DNA of 64,000 bases from VAZQ01 sp963712565 (lineage in GTDB: Bacteria > Pseudomonadota > Alphaproteobacteria > Rhizobiales > Xanthobacteraceae): assembly GCA_963712565.1 (NCBI GenBank), contig CAVQIP010000044.1:1-64000 (forward strand), in the 5' to 3' direction. Positions 33,866-41,939 of this stretch are shown in pieces. Numbering within the stretch: the stretch's first letter is position 1; every line of letters begins with the position of its first letter. The translations under genes and the position numbers were made by a program. The notes under the pieces were generated by a model. It had not been told where the DNA came from. It did not search any database and worked only from the letters and a program-made list of their open reading frames with translations.

Positions 33866-34234
33866 GTCCTGCTCCGGCCGGCGCGAGCCGATTCTTGGTC
33901 GCTGTCCGGGGCCACATCGTGTAGGAAGAAACCCCGGTGAGGGGCATTGCCACACCTACCCCCTTAGCCGGAATGAAAACCAAATCTGCTGACGGCTTCG
34001 CAACCGAAGTGCTCAACCGGAGAGCTGCGGTTGTGTCAGGTCGGCACGATTGACCCGCTTGAAATATGAGCTTCGAAGCCAAGCTGGGCGCAACCGGCAA
34101 TGCTGCGGTTGTGCAAGGTCGCGAGCAAGAAAGTTCGAGCAGGCTATGAAATACGTCACAGGCTGATTGCTCAGGGCGCGAGTACTTATACCCGCACGGG
34201 CACCCTCGTGCCCCACCCTATAAAGGGGGTCAAC
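33866..34234. other. Intergenic stretch with a two-copy direct repeat
   Basis: No gene is convincing. The segment GCTGCGGTTGTG followed by AAGGTCG or CAGGTCG occurs twice, at about 34024 and 34103. The bases just before 34235 hold a good ribosome-binding site for the next gene. Confidence 0.4.
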
Positions 34235-34444
34235 ATGCGGAGCGGCATTACGCAATTCATAGCCATCGGAATCGCGCTCGTCGGCGCCACTGCAATCGCC
34301 AGCGCCGTTGCGTACTCGGCAGTCGAGCCAACCCGGGTGATCGCGCATGTCACAAAGCCGGTTCCAAAAGCGGAATTTCGGCTCAGCGACCATCAGCAGC
34401 TCCGGAAAATCTTCCTGAGCCAAGAGACCGGCGCGCGCCCTTGA
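34235..34444 (+). CDS. Small exported or membrane-anchored protein
   Basis: 69 residues from an ATG after AAAGGGGGTCAAC. An N-terminal hydrophobic helix (FIAIGIALVGATAIASAVAY, residues 8-27) is followed by a short polar domain, VIAHVTKPVPKAEFRLSDHQ. It may be an uncleaved membrane anchor or a signal peptide. The family is not recognised. It sits alone in the accessory patch between the receptor array and tRNA-Thr. Confidence 0.55.
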   Translation: MRSGITQFIAIGIALVGATAIASAVAYSAVEPTRVIAHVTKPVPKAEFRLSDHQQLRKIFLSQETGARP

Positions 34445-34788
34445 TGCCGCAGTGCATCGCAATGCTCGGCCGCGCGGCGGCGGCATGGGATGATGTGCCG
34501 AGCGATCCTGACGAAGTGAGCGCAGTTCGAGGAGGTCACCAAGCGTCGTCCCGCTTGCGAGACAACCTTAGTGCATAGAATGTCCACAGAACCAGACCAG
34601 CGAAATCCATGATCGACCCCCGCCCCTTCATGAGAAGGACGTTGTCAGAGCCAATTCGGGCTTAATTTTAGCGGCGGCGCCATCAGCCGCTTGAAATTGA
34701 TTCTGTTGCCGAATGGTCACGGCCGAACCAGGACTGAACCCCCTCAGTTTCAAGAGATCTGTTTTTTGTTAGGGCCCCCCGGGCCCTG
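34445..34788. other. Intergenic stretch, one strong hairpin
   Basis: No gene is visible. AGGGCCC-CCC-GGGCCCT at 34771-34787 is a perfect 7-base stem next to a T-run (CTGTTTTTTG) on its left, so it is not oriented as a normal terminator for either strand. Confidence 0.4.
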
Positions 34789-34986
34789 GTGTTGCACCAG
34801 CACAACACTCGGCATCTTTTGCTGACATCAGAGGGCCGCGCCCGAATTCAGCCTGAGGCGAAAAGCAAACTCACCTTTGCTCATGGCCTTAGGGGAAACT
34901 GCGTGGGCGAAACTTTGCTTCTGCTTTCATGCGGAGCCGCGTTCATGACAGGACTCATGATCGCGGCGGCAAGCCTATTCGGTTAG
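34789..34986 (+). CDS. Doubtful small membrane protein
   Basis: 65 residues from a GTG start. The C-terminal half (LLLLSCGAAFMTGLMIAAAS) would form one membrane helix. The N-terminal part is polar and unfamiliar. There is no clear ribosome-binding site. It is kept only because the hydrophobic segment is unlikely to arise in this composition by chance. Confidence 0.3.
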   Translation: MLHQHNTRHLLLTSEGRARIQPEAKSKLTFAHGLRGNCVGETLLLLSCGAAFMTGLMIAAASLFG

Positions 34987-35029
34987 CGTGGCCGTGGGCA
35001 ACGCGCCTCTCACTGGGTGCGTTGTGGCA

Positions 35030-35125
35030 AAGCCCCGGCCCGTCGAAAGCTAGGCCGGCGGGTCGGGGCGCTTTAACGATACGCGCCCGCTCTCTAAATT
35101 TTCAATTGAGAACGCGTCCCCGGGA
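35030..35125. repeat. Copy 1 of a roughly 90-base structured repeat
   Basis: A hairpin (GCCCCGGCCCGTC ... GGCGGGTCGGGGC) is followed by GCTTT, ACGATACGC and ATTTTCAATTGAGAACGCG. The same order of motifs recurs at 36855-36950 with about 70% identity by eye. It could be a small RNA or a dispersed intergenic repeat. Confidence 0.5.
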
Positions 35126-35231
35126 TCGCCCCTTTCAGGGTTGGTCAGCCCGGACCAGCCAGGATGGCAATATAACGCGTGAGGCTGAACGTGAGCCATG
35201 CGAGCGCTCTTTGACCTCGCATCCGAGCGTA

Positions 35232-35603
35232 TCATTTTTGCTGAATGCGATACAGATAATCGATTAACAAGATAAGCTCAGATGTCGAGTATTCCTTTCC
35301 CCAAATGGGCATTTCACGGGTGCCATGCTGTTGCACTTGCTCGCGCCCGTCGATTACTTCGTATATCTTTACCATCGGAAATAACCCGCCGTTTGCCTTT
35401 GCCAGCACGGTCAGGTCTGGCGGGTCCTTTGTCAGACGTGGCGTGTGCACTCCACTGCCTTGCGCGCCGACGCCATGGCAGCCGATGCAGCCCTTCTCGT
35501 ACTCGAGCTTACCGAGGTCAATGTTCTGTTGGGCGCGCGCCGTGGTGCGGATACTCAGTGCTGCGACGAGCACGACGAAGATGCTCAGAACGGCTCTAAT
35601 CAT
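35232..35603 (-). CDS. Small soluble c-type cytochrome
   Basis: 123 residues. A signal peptide ends near ARAQ. The haem-binding motif CIGCH lies at about residues 39-43 in EYEKGCIGCHGVGAQG, and EMPIWGKEYS near the end supplies a candidate Met axial ligand, as in class I cytochromes c. It would transfer electrons in the periplasm. No oxidase or dehydrogenase gene is adjacent, so its partner is unknown. The ATG follows GAGAGGAGCC. Composition is moderate in GC, like the rest of this patch. Confidence 0.85.
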   Translation of the reverse strand: MIRAVLSIFVVLVAALSIRTTARAQQNIDLGKLEYEKGCIGCHGVGAQGSGVHTPRLTKDPPDLTVLAKANGGLFPMVKIYEVIDGREQVQQHGTREMPIWGKEYSTSELILLIDYLYRIQQK

Positions 35604-35758
35604 TGGCTCCTCTCAGACGATCCCCGATTCTTGAGATGGGAGCATACTGCCACATGCGGTTTTGCGGCAACGCACCATTTATCCACAGTTGACGGTCGAC
35701 TGTCACAACGCTTTTATGTCCCGACAGCATAAGAAACCAAACAATTCGGGAGGTGGTC

Positions 35759-35986
35759 ATGGCGACCGCTGGGATCGTCGTTTGCTCGTCCTACGGAATG
35801 GCGTGCATCGAATGCAATGAGCTACTGATTGCACCGAAGTCTTCGGCGCACGTCAGCAAGCACGAAGTCCGTCATTTCTGGTCCTGCGACAATTGCGGTC
35901 ACGAGATCGAGCTATTGGTCGATCTGCGCATCAAGGTTGCGCCGGAACGAGGCAAGAGCGTTAAAACGCTAAAAATTGCCGCATGA
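35759..35986 (+). CDS. Small double-CxxC zinc-ribbon-like protein
   Basis: 75 residues. Two CxxC pairs, MACIECNELL and WSCDNCGHEI, about 30 residues apart, would bind one zinc ion. The sequence between is polar, and the C-terminal tail is basic (APERGKSVKTLKIAA). Such small zinc ribbons can bind nucleic acids or proteins, but function is not known. ATG 35759 follows CGGGAGGTGGTC; a GTG two codons earlier is less likely. Monocistronic. Confidence 0.65.
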   Translation: MATAGIVVCSSYGMACIECNELLIAPKSSAHVSKHEVRHFWSCDNCGHEIELLVDLRIKVAPERGKSVKTLKIAA

Positions 35987-36363
35987 GCACTCATCCTTGG
36001 GGCATCAAACAGCCCAAGGTCACCCTTCAACTGTGCTCAACGAAACTCGCAATCTCGGCTTCATAATTGCACTGGAAGATGATCGAGCGGACGATGCCGC
36101 TGATACATTTGCATTTGAGTCTCTGAGACAGACGAGACATTCCTTTCAATGTCTCGTCTTCACTCGTTCAGCGCTCGAAAGGACTGTCCCGCACCTGAGA
36201 CCGTTTCTTCCGATGCTGCGCACCGCGAGGCATTGCGGGATGGGACAGAGGTCTCTATCGCGCCCTCGACGCTCCCGCCCTGACAAGGAGGACACGCCCC
36301 AGATGACGCCACACTGTTTGACACATGCCCGGCGCGAGGCGATAGGCGCTAAGCCATTGATTT
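35987..36363. terminator. Intergenic stretch with a strong 10-base hairpin
   Basis: GACGAGACAT (36131-36140) and ATGTCTCGTC (36149-36158) form a perfect stem with an 8-base loop, suited to end transcription from the zinc-ribbon gene, although no long T-run follows. Nothing else in the stretch looks coding. Confidence 0.4.
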
Positions 36364-36397
36364 TGGTGCCGCAAGAGGGATTCGAACCCCCGACCCC
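36364..36397 (-). pseudogene. Displaced 3' end of tRNA-Thr: att-type direct repeat
   Basis: 34 bases identical to the 3' end (T arm, acceptor strand and CCA) of the intact tRNA-Thr gene 800 bases to the right. Position and orientation are those of the remnant left when an element integrates into a tRNA gene: remnant, element, intact tRNA. Confidence 0.88.
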
Positions 36398-36493
36398 GAA
36401 GCGCGTGGATGGAGGCGATCATGTCAGCTTTGTTCAAGACCGCTGTGCCATGCCTCGAAGCAACAAGCTAGGATTACAATCTACGGCCCGAGT

Positions 36494-36760
36494 TCATGTC
36501 CGCTGAAAACCGCCGCTGAACGCGCGGGCGATTGCAATTAGGATGCAAGCTCCAATGAAGCCGGCAATCAGATAGCCGATCCAACCGCCGAACGAGATAC
36601 CGAAAAAGCTCAACAGCCAACTAGCGACAGCGGCTCCTATGACGCCAAGCACAATGTTCATCACAAGCCCCATTTGGCTCTTCATGAACTGCTCGGCGAG
36701 CCAGCCGGCAATTCCACCAATGATGATGGCTGCGATCCAGCCGATCTGATGCTCTTCCAT
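36494..36760 (-). CDS. GlsB/YeaQ/YmgE family (transglycosylase-associated) membrane protein
   Basis: 88 residues, almost wholly hydrophobic with three membrane helices. WIAAIIIGGIAGWLAEQFMK and GLVMNIVLGVIGAAVASWLL are the family signatures, with Gly-rich motifs between the helices. Members are small inner-membrane proteins tied to stress responses, with unknown biochemical role. ATG 36760 follows AGGAAACGCC. It is the only gene between the two copies of the tRNA-Thr 3' end, so it is the cargo of a minimal integrated segment. Confidence 0.88.
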   Translation of the reverse strand: MEEHQIGWIAAIIIGGIAGWLAEQFMKSQMGLVMNIVLGVIGAAVASWLLSFFGISFGGWIGYLIAGFIGACILIAIARAFSGGFQRT

Positions 36761-36854
36761 GGCGTTTCCTCCTAGCCCAAAGATCAACCACCATACGGCG
36801 AGCCGTTCTGTTTTTTGGTAGGAGTCGTGACGGTCATCTGCGCTGCTCAGATCG

Positions 36855-36950
36855 GCGCGGGTGGCAAGTCCCGACCCGGAGTTCGCGCTCTGGGTCGCGG
36901 CGCTTTCACGATACGCCGATCTCGTCAATTTTCAATTGAGAACGCGCCGC
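36855..36950. repeat. Copy 2 of a roughly 90-base structured repeat
   Basis: GTCCCGACCCGGAG ... CTGGGTCGCGGCGCTTT, then ACGATACGC and ATTTTCAATTGAGAACGCG, in the same order as at 35030-35125. It lies upstream of the GlsB-like gene, so a regulatory role there is possible. Confidence 0.5.
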
Positions 36951-37163
36951 TAGTCTTCATCGTCGTCTTCGTCGTCCGTGCTTATCCGGCCCGTAATACG
37001 ATTGGGAGTCATTTGACATACGGAGCAGGCACTGCGCACCGAGTCCCACCCACCCGGCGCGCCCGCGCAAGGAATGCGCGGCCACAGCAGGCGTCGCTAA
37101 CCCGACGCTTACCGGGTGCTTTACCGGAGGTTTTCAGCGAGGCTGAAAAGGCGGCTAAGCCGC

Positions 37164-37239
37164 TGGTGCCGCAAGAGGGATTCGAACCCCCGACCCCATC
37201 ATTACGAATGATGTGCTCTACCAGCTGAGCTATTGCGGC
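37164..37239 (-). tRNA. tRNA-Thr(CGT)
   Basis: 76 bases with encoded CCA. Acceptor stem GCCGCAA/TTGCGGC, D arm AGCTCAGCTGGTAGAGC, anticodon loop TTCGTAA (anticodon CGT, reads ACG) and T arm GGGGGTTCGAATCCCTC are all present. Its 3' 34 bases are duplicated at 36364-36397. Confidence 0.97.
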
Positions 37240-37339
37240 GGGATCAGGCGGCTCTGATATCGTCTGCGGCGGGCCTTGGCAAGGAAGCGACCGCGCGGCG
37301 GCAGTACAGCGCATTTCCATCAAAGGGGATCAGTGCAAG

Positions 37340-37640
37340 CGGCAAACTCGGTCTGCTCCCCTCCCCCAACGCGGTTTCGCGTTGCGGGGAGGGGTTGGGG
37401 TGGGGGCGCTCGCTGACGCTTGCGGTGGAGGGGAGCAGAGCGAGCGCGCGGCGCCGGCGTCGCGCACACCGCTCGTACTGCCCAACGGCTCGTCAATCAT
37501 CAAGCGAAGGCAGGCGCCACAGCGTCCCCTCCCCCGCTTGCGGGGGAGGGACAGGGAGGGGGCATGCATCAAGACTGGTGCAAGCTTGCCCCCACCCCAA
37601 CCCTCCCCCGCAAGCGGGGGAGGGGGCACACCGCGATCAC
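37340..37640. repeat. REP cluster of two inverted pairs
   Basis: Units with CCCTCCCC...GGGGAGGGG arms near 37358-37395, then CCTCCCCCGC-TT-GCGGGGGAGG near 37530-37550 and its inverse near 37605-37625. The first unit carries AACGCGGTTTCGCGTTG, a small hairpin, at its centre in place of the usual short loop. Confidence 0.75.
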
Positions 37641-37694
37641 GGCACCAGCCGTCGATCGCTGCCGCTTGCGCAAAACGACGAACGCACGGAAACG

Positions 37695-39419
37695 CTATGG
37701 CTTGAACAGCGCGCGGATGCGGCTCCAGCCGTCGGGCGGCGGCTCGGTCGTGGGTTCCGGCGCCGGCTCGGCCGGCGGCTCGGCCTCGGGCCCGGGATCG
37801 TCGGGCGCATGTACCAGCGGGATCACCGCCGGCGCCACCGGCGGCATGGCGCCGGTGCGGCTCGCGCGCGAGTCATCCCTGGGCGGCGCCGCGGGCTCGG
37901 TGCGCTCCCTCTCCCCGCTTGCGGGGAGAGGGTGGGGGTGAGGGGGACTCTCGGCAGGCTCAGTTTTTGGAAAGCCCCCCTCACCCGCCACGCTTCGCGT
38001 GTCGACCTCTCCCCGCAAGCGGGGAGAGGTGGAGCCAGCCGTAGCAGCGGGGACCGGCACCTCGAGCATGGCGCGCTGCTCGGCGGCGTCGATGATCGCG
38101 CCGGCATGGTCGGCCCCGGCGAGCGGATCCTTCCACTCGAAGGCGTCGAGCCGGCCGGTGACCGGCGAGATCGGCAGCCAGCGGTCGGAGACGAAGCCGT
38201 CGGCGGTCCAGGCCGGATCGCGCCGCGCGTTGAGCGCGCGCGCCATCCATTCGCGACCGCGGCCCTCGTCGCCCTGCTGCATTTCGAGCGCCGCCATCAG
38301 CGCCGCCACGCGCTTGGTCGGCGCGGCGACGAAGGGCGTGAGCGCGCGGCGCGCCACCGCGAATTCCTGCGCGTCGAGCGCGGCGCGCGCCACCGCGATC
38401 GCGCCCTCGACATCGCCCGGCGCCTTGGCGGCGAGCGCCTCGATGCGCGCGAGCCGCTCGCGCGCGGAACGCCCCGGCCGCAGCTGGGCATAGGCGTCGG
38501 CGAGATCGGGATGGGGATGCACGCGCCAGGCGCGCTCGATGATGCGCGTGGCCTTGCGTCGCTCGCCTCCTTCGCCCAACAGACGCGCGGCGAGCGCCGC
38601 CGCCGGCACGAGCGCGGGCGCGAGCTTGACCGCCTCGAGCGCCAGCGCGCGGGCGCGCTCGCGGCCGAGGTCGGGATTGCCCGCGGCCGGCGACGCCGCC
38701 TCCTCGACGGCGAGCGCCTGGGCGGTGAGCAGCACCGCGCGCTGACGACGGAAGGCGCGCTTGTCGATGAGGCCGCTCTTCATGTTGCGCTCGAGCCTGG
38801 TGAGCGCGCCGCCCCAGTCGCCGGCGACGCAGCGGAATTCCAGCACCGCCTGCCCGGCCCAGGCCGGCACCGAGACGTGCTTGGCGGCTTCCTCGGCGTA
38901 GGCGAGCGCGGCGGTATGGTCGTTCCTGCGCTGCGCCTCGACGAACAGGCCGTGCAGGCCGAGCACGCGGGTGTCGTCGCGCTCCGCCATCTCCTGGAAG
39001 GTCGCCGCCGCGGTGGCGCGGTCGCCGGCGAGCTGCGCCGTCTGCGCGCGCAGAAGGAGCGTGAGCGGCTCGCCCGGCGCAATGCGGCTCGCCTCGTGGG
39101 TGAACTTCTTCGCCGCGCGCGCGTCGCCGGAGCCGACCGCGATCAGCCCGTGCGACACCGCGCGATAGCCGCGCACGCCGCGGCGGTTGCGCAGGTACTG
39201 CGCGAACAGGTCGGGCGAGCGCAGCAGCGCGCGCACGATCGACCAGGCCAGCACGGCGGCGACCGCGACCGCCGCCACCGCGGCGATCAGCACCATGACC
39301 GAGGTCTCGACGCGCTGGCCCTGCCAGGTGACGACGACGTCGCCGGGGCGGTCGGCGAGCCAGACCGCGCCGAAGGCGAAGAGCGCGACGATGACGAGAT
39401 AGACGACGACGCGGATCAT
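37695..39419 (-). CDS. hemY: HemY-like TPR membrane protein with REP insertion in its C-terminal tail
   Basis: 574 residues. Two N-terminal membrane helices (VVYLVIVALFAFGAVWL and VMVLIAAVAAVAVAAVLAW) and the HemY_N signature WADRPGDVVVTWQG-type region lead a chain of TPR-like helices to about residue 430 (SVPAWAGQAVLEFRCVAGDW, ALVPAAALAARLLGEGG). This is the alphaproteobacterial HemY of the hemC-hemD-mic60-hemY operon, not protoporphyrinogen oxidase. It is associated with haem synthesis, but its biochemical role is unclear. Residues about 462-508 (TSPRLRGEVDTRSVAGEGG, then PHPHPLPASGERE) are a translated inverted pair of REP palindromes inserted in frame in a tail that is proline-rich and disordered. 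The start is ATG 39419. Confidence 0.85.
   Translation of the reverse strand: MIRVVVYLVIVALFAFGAVWLADRPGDVVVTWQGQRVETSVMVLIAAVAAVAVAAVLAWSIVRALLRSPDLFAQYLRNRRGVRGYRAVSHGLIAVGSGDARAAKKFTHEASRIAPGEPLTLLLRAQTAQLAGDRATAAATFQEMAERDDTRVLGLHGLFVEAQRRNDHTAALAYAEEAAKHVSVPAWAGQAVLEFRCVAGDWGGALTRLERNMKSGLIDKRAFRRQRAVLLTAQALAVEEAASPAAGNPDLGRERARALALEAVKLAPALVPAAALAARLLGEGGERRKATRIIERAWRVHPHPDLADAYAQLRPGRSARERLARIEALAAKAPGDVEGAIAVARAALDAQEFAVARRALTPFVAAPTKRVAALMAALEMQQGDEGRGREWMARALNARRDPAWTADGFVSDRWLPISPVTGRLDAFEWKDPLAGADHAGAIIDAAEQRAMLEVPVPAATAGSTSPRLRGEVDTRSVAGEGGFPKTEPAESPPHPHPLPASGERERTEPAAPPRDDSRASRTGAMPPVAPAVIPLVHAPDDPGPEAEPPAEPAPEPTTEPPPDGWSRIRALFKP
37895..38035. repeat. REP pair lying inside the hemY coding region
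   Basis: CTCTCCCCGC-TT-GCGGGGAGAG near 37910-37932 and its inverse near 38008-38030, with the CCCTCAC flanks typical of the family. Both are read through in frame as part of the C-terminal tail of the HemY-like protein. Confidence 0.8.
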
Positions 39420-39477
39420 AGGGCGATGGGACTCATGACAAAAATGCGTGTTCGGATGGCCGATCCCGCCCCGCGCG

Positions 39478-39595
39478 CGGTGCGCTCCCTCTCCCCATTG
39501 GGGGAGAGGGTCGGGGTGAGGGGGTTACCGGCCATCGAGAGACCAAAACCCCTCACCCCACCCCTCTCCCTACGGGAGAGGGAGCAGACCGCGTT
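39478..39595. repeat. REP pair between mic60 and hemY
   Basis: CTCTCCCCATTGGGGGAGAG and an inverse copy CTCTCCCTACGGGAGAG with CCCCTCACCCC flanks, in the roughly 200-base gap of the haem operon. Confidence 0.75.
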
Positions 39596-39618
39596 CGCCG
39601 CTCGGGCGTGGGATATCA

Positions 39619-40785
39619 TCACTTGCCCAGCCCCGCGAGCGTGTCGGCGGCGAGGCGGCGGCTGGCCGCCACCGCGGCCTCGCGCGCCTGCGCCTTCTTG
39701 ATCCAGGCCTCGGCCGGGGCGCGCGCGTCGGGCGGCAGCTGCGCCAACTCGGCGAGCGCGCCGGCGATATCGGCGCGCGCGGCCTTCGCTTCTACGCGCG
39801 CGACGATCGCCGCGGAATCGCTGCCGGCGGCGCCGTCGAGCGGGCGCACGCGCACGAGCTTCTCGGCGTTGAGCTGCAGCTTGTGCAAAAAACTCTCGCC
39901 CGCCGCCGTGTCCGCGGCCGGGCGCAGCGACGGCGCGATCGCGGCGAGCTCGCGCGCGAGCGCGGCGGCGCTGGGCACGCCCGTGGCCGCGAATGGCGCG
40001 AGCGCCGCGGTCGCCTTGGGGTCGGCGCCGACCGCCGTCACGGTCGCGAGCTCGGGCGCGAAGGCATCGCCGCGCGCGACCGCGGCCGCGAGCGCGATCG
40101 CGGCAAGCGCGAGGCGGAGCGCGCGGTCGTCACTGGCGGCCGCCTTCTCGCTCTTCTCCAGGCCGGCGACGCGATTGGCCACGGCGTCGAACTCGCCGCG
40201 TGCGACCGAGGGCGCCGAGAGATGCGCAACCTGTTGCTTGAGCTCGGCAAGCGCAGCCGAGGCGGCGTCGGCGCGCGCGCCCGCGTCGCGGGCCGCGGCA
40301 GCGGCCTCATCGCTGCGGCGGCCGAGCACGGCGACGGTCTCGGTGAGCGCGTTGACGCCGCCTTCGAGCGCGGCGACGCGGTTGGCGAGCGCGGGATCGC
40401 TGGCCAGCGCCGGCGCGGCTTCGAGCTTGCCGAGGCGGGCGGTGAGCTCGTCGACGGCGCGCGCGTCGGGCGGCAGCGGACGCGCGGCAAGCTCGCGCAG
40501 CTGCAACTCGAGCCCGGCGAGGCGCGCGTCGAGCACGCTCACACCGGTGTCGCGGTTGCTCAACAGGCTCGCGATCGCGACCGCGCCGAGCACGAGGCCG
40601 CCGCCGACGGCGGCGGCGCCGAGCCAGGGCAGCCAGGCGCGGCGGGGCGGCGGCGCGGCATCCGCCTCGGTCGGCGCGGCGGCGGACGAGGACTCGCCGG
40701 CGGCGGGATCGTGAGGCGAGGCAGCGCCGGTAGCGGTATCGGCGGAAGAGGTATCGACGGAAGGGGTATCGGGAGATGCGTTCAT
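39619..40785 (-). CDS. Alphaproteobacterial Mic60/mitofilin-like membrane protein
   Basis: 388 residues: a disordered acidic N-terminus (1-46), one membrane helix (WLPWLGAAAVGGGLVLGAVAIASLL, read as two parts around residue 60), a long Ala-rich coiled coil (about 75-200) and a C-terminal helical domain ending DTLAGLGK. The order helix, coiled coil, helical domain and the position between hemD and hemY are those of the bacterial ancestor of mitochondrial Mic60, which shapes intracytoplasmic membranes. The family is divergent, so the call leans on context. It is probably co-transcribed with hemD and hemC. Confidence 0.75.
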   Translation of the reverse strand: MNASPDTPSVDTSSADTATGAASPHDPAAGESSSAAAPTEADAAPPPRRAWLPWLGAAAVGGGLVLGAVAIASLLSNRDTGVSVLDARLAGLELQLRELAARPLPPDARAVDELTARLGKLEAAPALASDPALANRVAALEGGVNALTETVAVLGRRSDEAAAAARDAGARADAASAALAELKQQVAHLSAPSVARGEFDAVANRVAGLEKSEKAAASDDRALRLALAAIALAAAVARGDAFAPELATVTAVGADPKATAALAPFAATGVPSAAALARELAAIAPSLRPAADTAAGESFLHKLQLNAEKLVRVRPLDGAAGSDSAAIVARVEAKAARADIAGALAELAQLPPDARAPAEAWIKKAQAREAAVAASRRLAADTLAGLGK

Positions 40786-40934
40786 GCGCGATGTGTCTGC
40801 GTCGATGGCGGGCGGATGCCCTTGCGCCGCATTTGGGCCGGTATTGCGGCCGGCGGGCGGGTTCGAGCTTATCCCCTGCCGGTTCGCTCGGACAAACGTC
40901 TAGCCCGGATGGAGCGCCAGGTCGACGCCGCGAA

Positions 40935-41118
40935 CGCGGTGCACTCCCTCCCCCGCACGCGGGGGAGGGTTGGGGAGGGGCGAGCTTGCACGCACGAGTT
41001 TTGCCGCATGCCCCCACCCTGTCCCTCCAGCCGAAGTCGGATGTTTCCGACTTCGGCCAGTTAATAAATGGCCGAACTCGGGTAAACCCGAGTTCGGCTG
41101 CAAGCGGGGGAGGGAACG
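40935..41118. repeat. REP pair with nested twin-hairpin element
   Basis: A normal REP unit at 40945-40980 is followed by one whose centre is replaced by two hairpins: GCCGAAGTCGGA-TGTT-TCCGACTTCGGC (41030-41057) and GCCGAACTCGGGT-AA-ACCCGAGTTCGGC (41071-41098), separated by CAGTTAATAAATG. The outer arms are TCCCTCC and GCAAGCGGGGGAGGG. Confidence 0.9.
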
Positions 41119-41166
41119 CTAGAACCGCTTGCACACGGTCGCCGGCAACAAGCGCGAGCGGCACCG

Positions 41167-41874
41167 TCACCCCGCGCCGACCAGATCGATCAGCGCGGCC
41201 TCGTCCGGGCGCGGCGCGATCCTGATGGCGGCGGCGCCGGCGGCGGCGAGCGGCTCCGACACCTGGCGCGAGAGACAGAACTGCAGCGGCGCCAGCGCCG
41301 GCGCGGCGAGGCCGGCGCGCTCGGCGCAAGCGAGATAGATCTGCGCGCTGCGGCGGGAAAAATGCAGCACGCCGTCGACCTCGCCGTTGCCGAGCGCGGC
41401 CGCGACCGCGGGGGGAAAGCGCTCGGCCGCGACCGCGCGATAGACCACGGCGGTGACGACCGCCACGCCACCGGCCGCGAGGTCGAGCTCGCCGGCACGG
41501 TCCTCGCCGGCGAGATAGAGAAGCGGCGCGCCGCCGCCTTGGCGTTGCGCGCGCACGAGCGCGGCGAGATCCACCTTGTCGCCATCGGCGGAATGCACGT
41601 CGGTAAAACCCGCGGCGCGGGCGGCATCGGCGGTGTGGCGGCCGACGGTGAAGGCAGGCAATGCGGTCAGCGCAGCGCGCCGGGGATGACTGGCGACGGC
41701 GCGCGCGGCGTTGGCGCTGGTCATCACCACAGCGGCGTAGGCTTCATCCGCAAGCTCGCAGTCGACCGCATGCACGCGCAGCAGCGGCGCAAGCCGCACG
41801 TCGTGGCCGCGCGCGCGCAATCGCGCGGCGGTGCGCTCGCCGTCGGGCTCCGGCCGTGTCACCAGCAGCCGCAC
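41167..41874 (-). CDS. hemD: Uroporphyrinogen-III synthase
   Basis: 235 residues. HemD closes hydroxymethylbilane to uroporphyrinogen III with inversion of ring D. The first strand MRLLVTRPEPDGERTAARLR, the segment VVMTSANAARAVASHP, FTVGRHTADAARAAGF and the late VLHFSRRSAQIY are characteristic of the weakly conserved family. No catalytic residue is strictly conserved, so the operon position (between hemC and mic60) is important support. Length is normal. A REP cluster with a nested element separates it from mic60. Confidence 0.9.
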   Translation of the reverse strand: MRLLVTRPEPDGERTAARLRARGHDVRLAPLLRVHAVDCELADEAYAAVVMTSANAARAVASHPRRAALTALPAFTVGRHTADAARAAGFTDVHSADGDKVDLAALVRAQRQGGGAPLLYLAGEDRAGELDLAAGGVAVVTAVVYRAVAAERFPPAVAAALGNGEVDGVLHFSRRSAQIYLACAERAGLAAPALAPLQFCLSRQVSEPLAAAGAAAIRIAPRPDEAALIDLVGAG

Positions 41875-41939
41875 GCCTGCGCCACGCCTGACAAAGCTCG
41901 ACCTCTCATGGGCGAGTCACCAATGGCGCCGCGAGCTCG

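Noticed and set aside
36255..36437. A small protein beginning MNKADMIASIHA, like the start of HU
   Set aside because: After 12 residues it reads the tRNA-Thr 3' end and then unrelated sequence, and HU similarity over so few residues is weak. It may be a chance frame or a tiny fragment.
35976..36506. A 176-residue plus-strand protein through the hairpin region
   Set aside because: It reads through the terminator-like hairpin and the tRNA-Thr remnant (QEGFEPPTP is the usual translation of a tRNA 3' end) and has no coherent domain.
37695..39419. Protoporphyrinogen oxidase as the function of the HemY-like gene
   Set aside because: It has two N-terminal membrane helices and TPR-like repeats, not an FAD-binding fold. 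The oxidase step is covered by hemJ at 61.2 kb.
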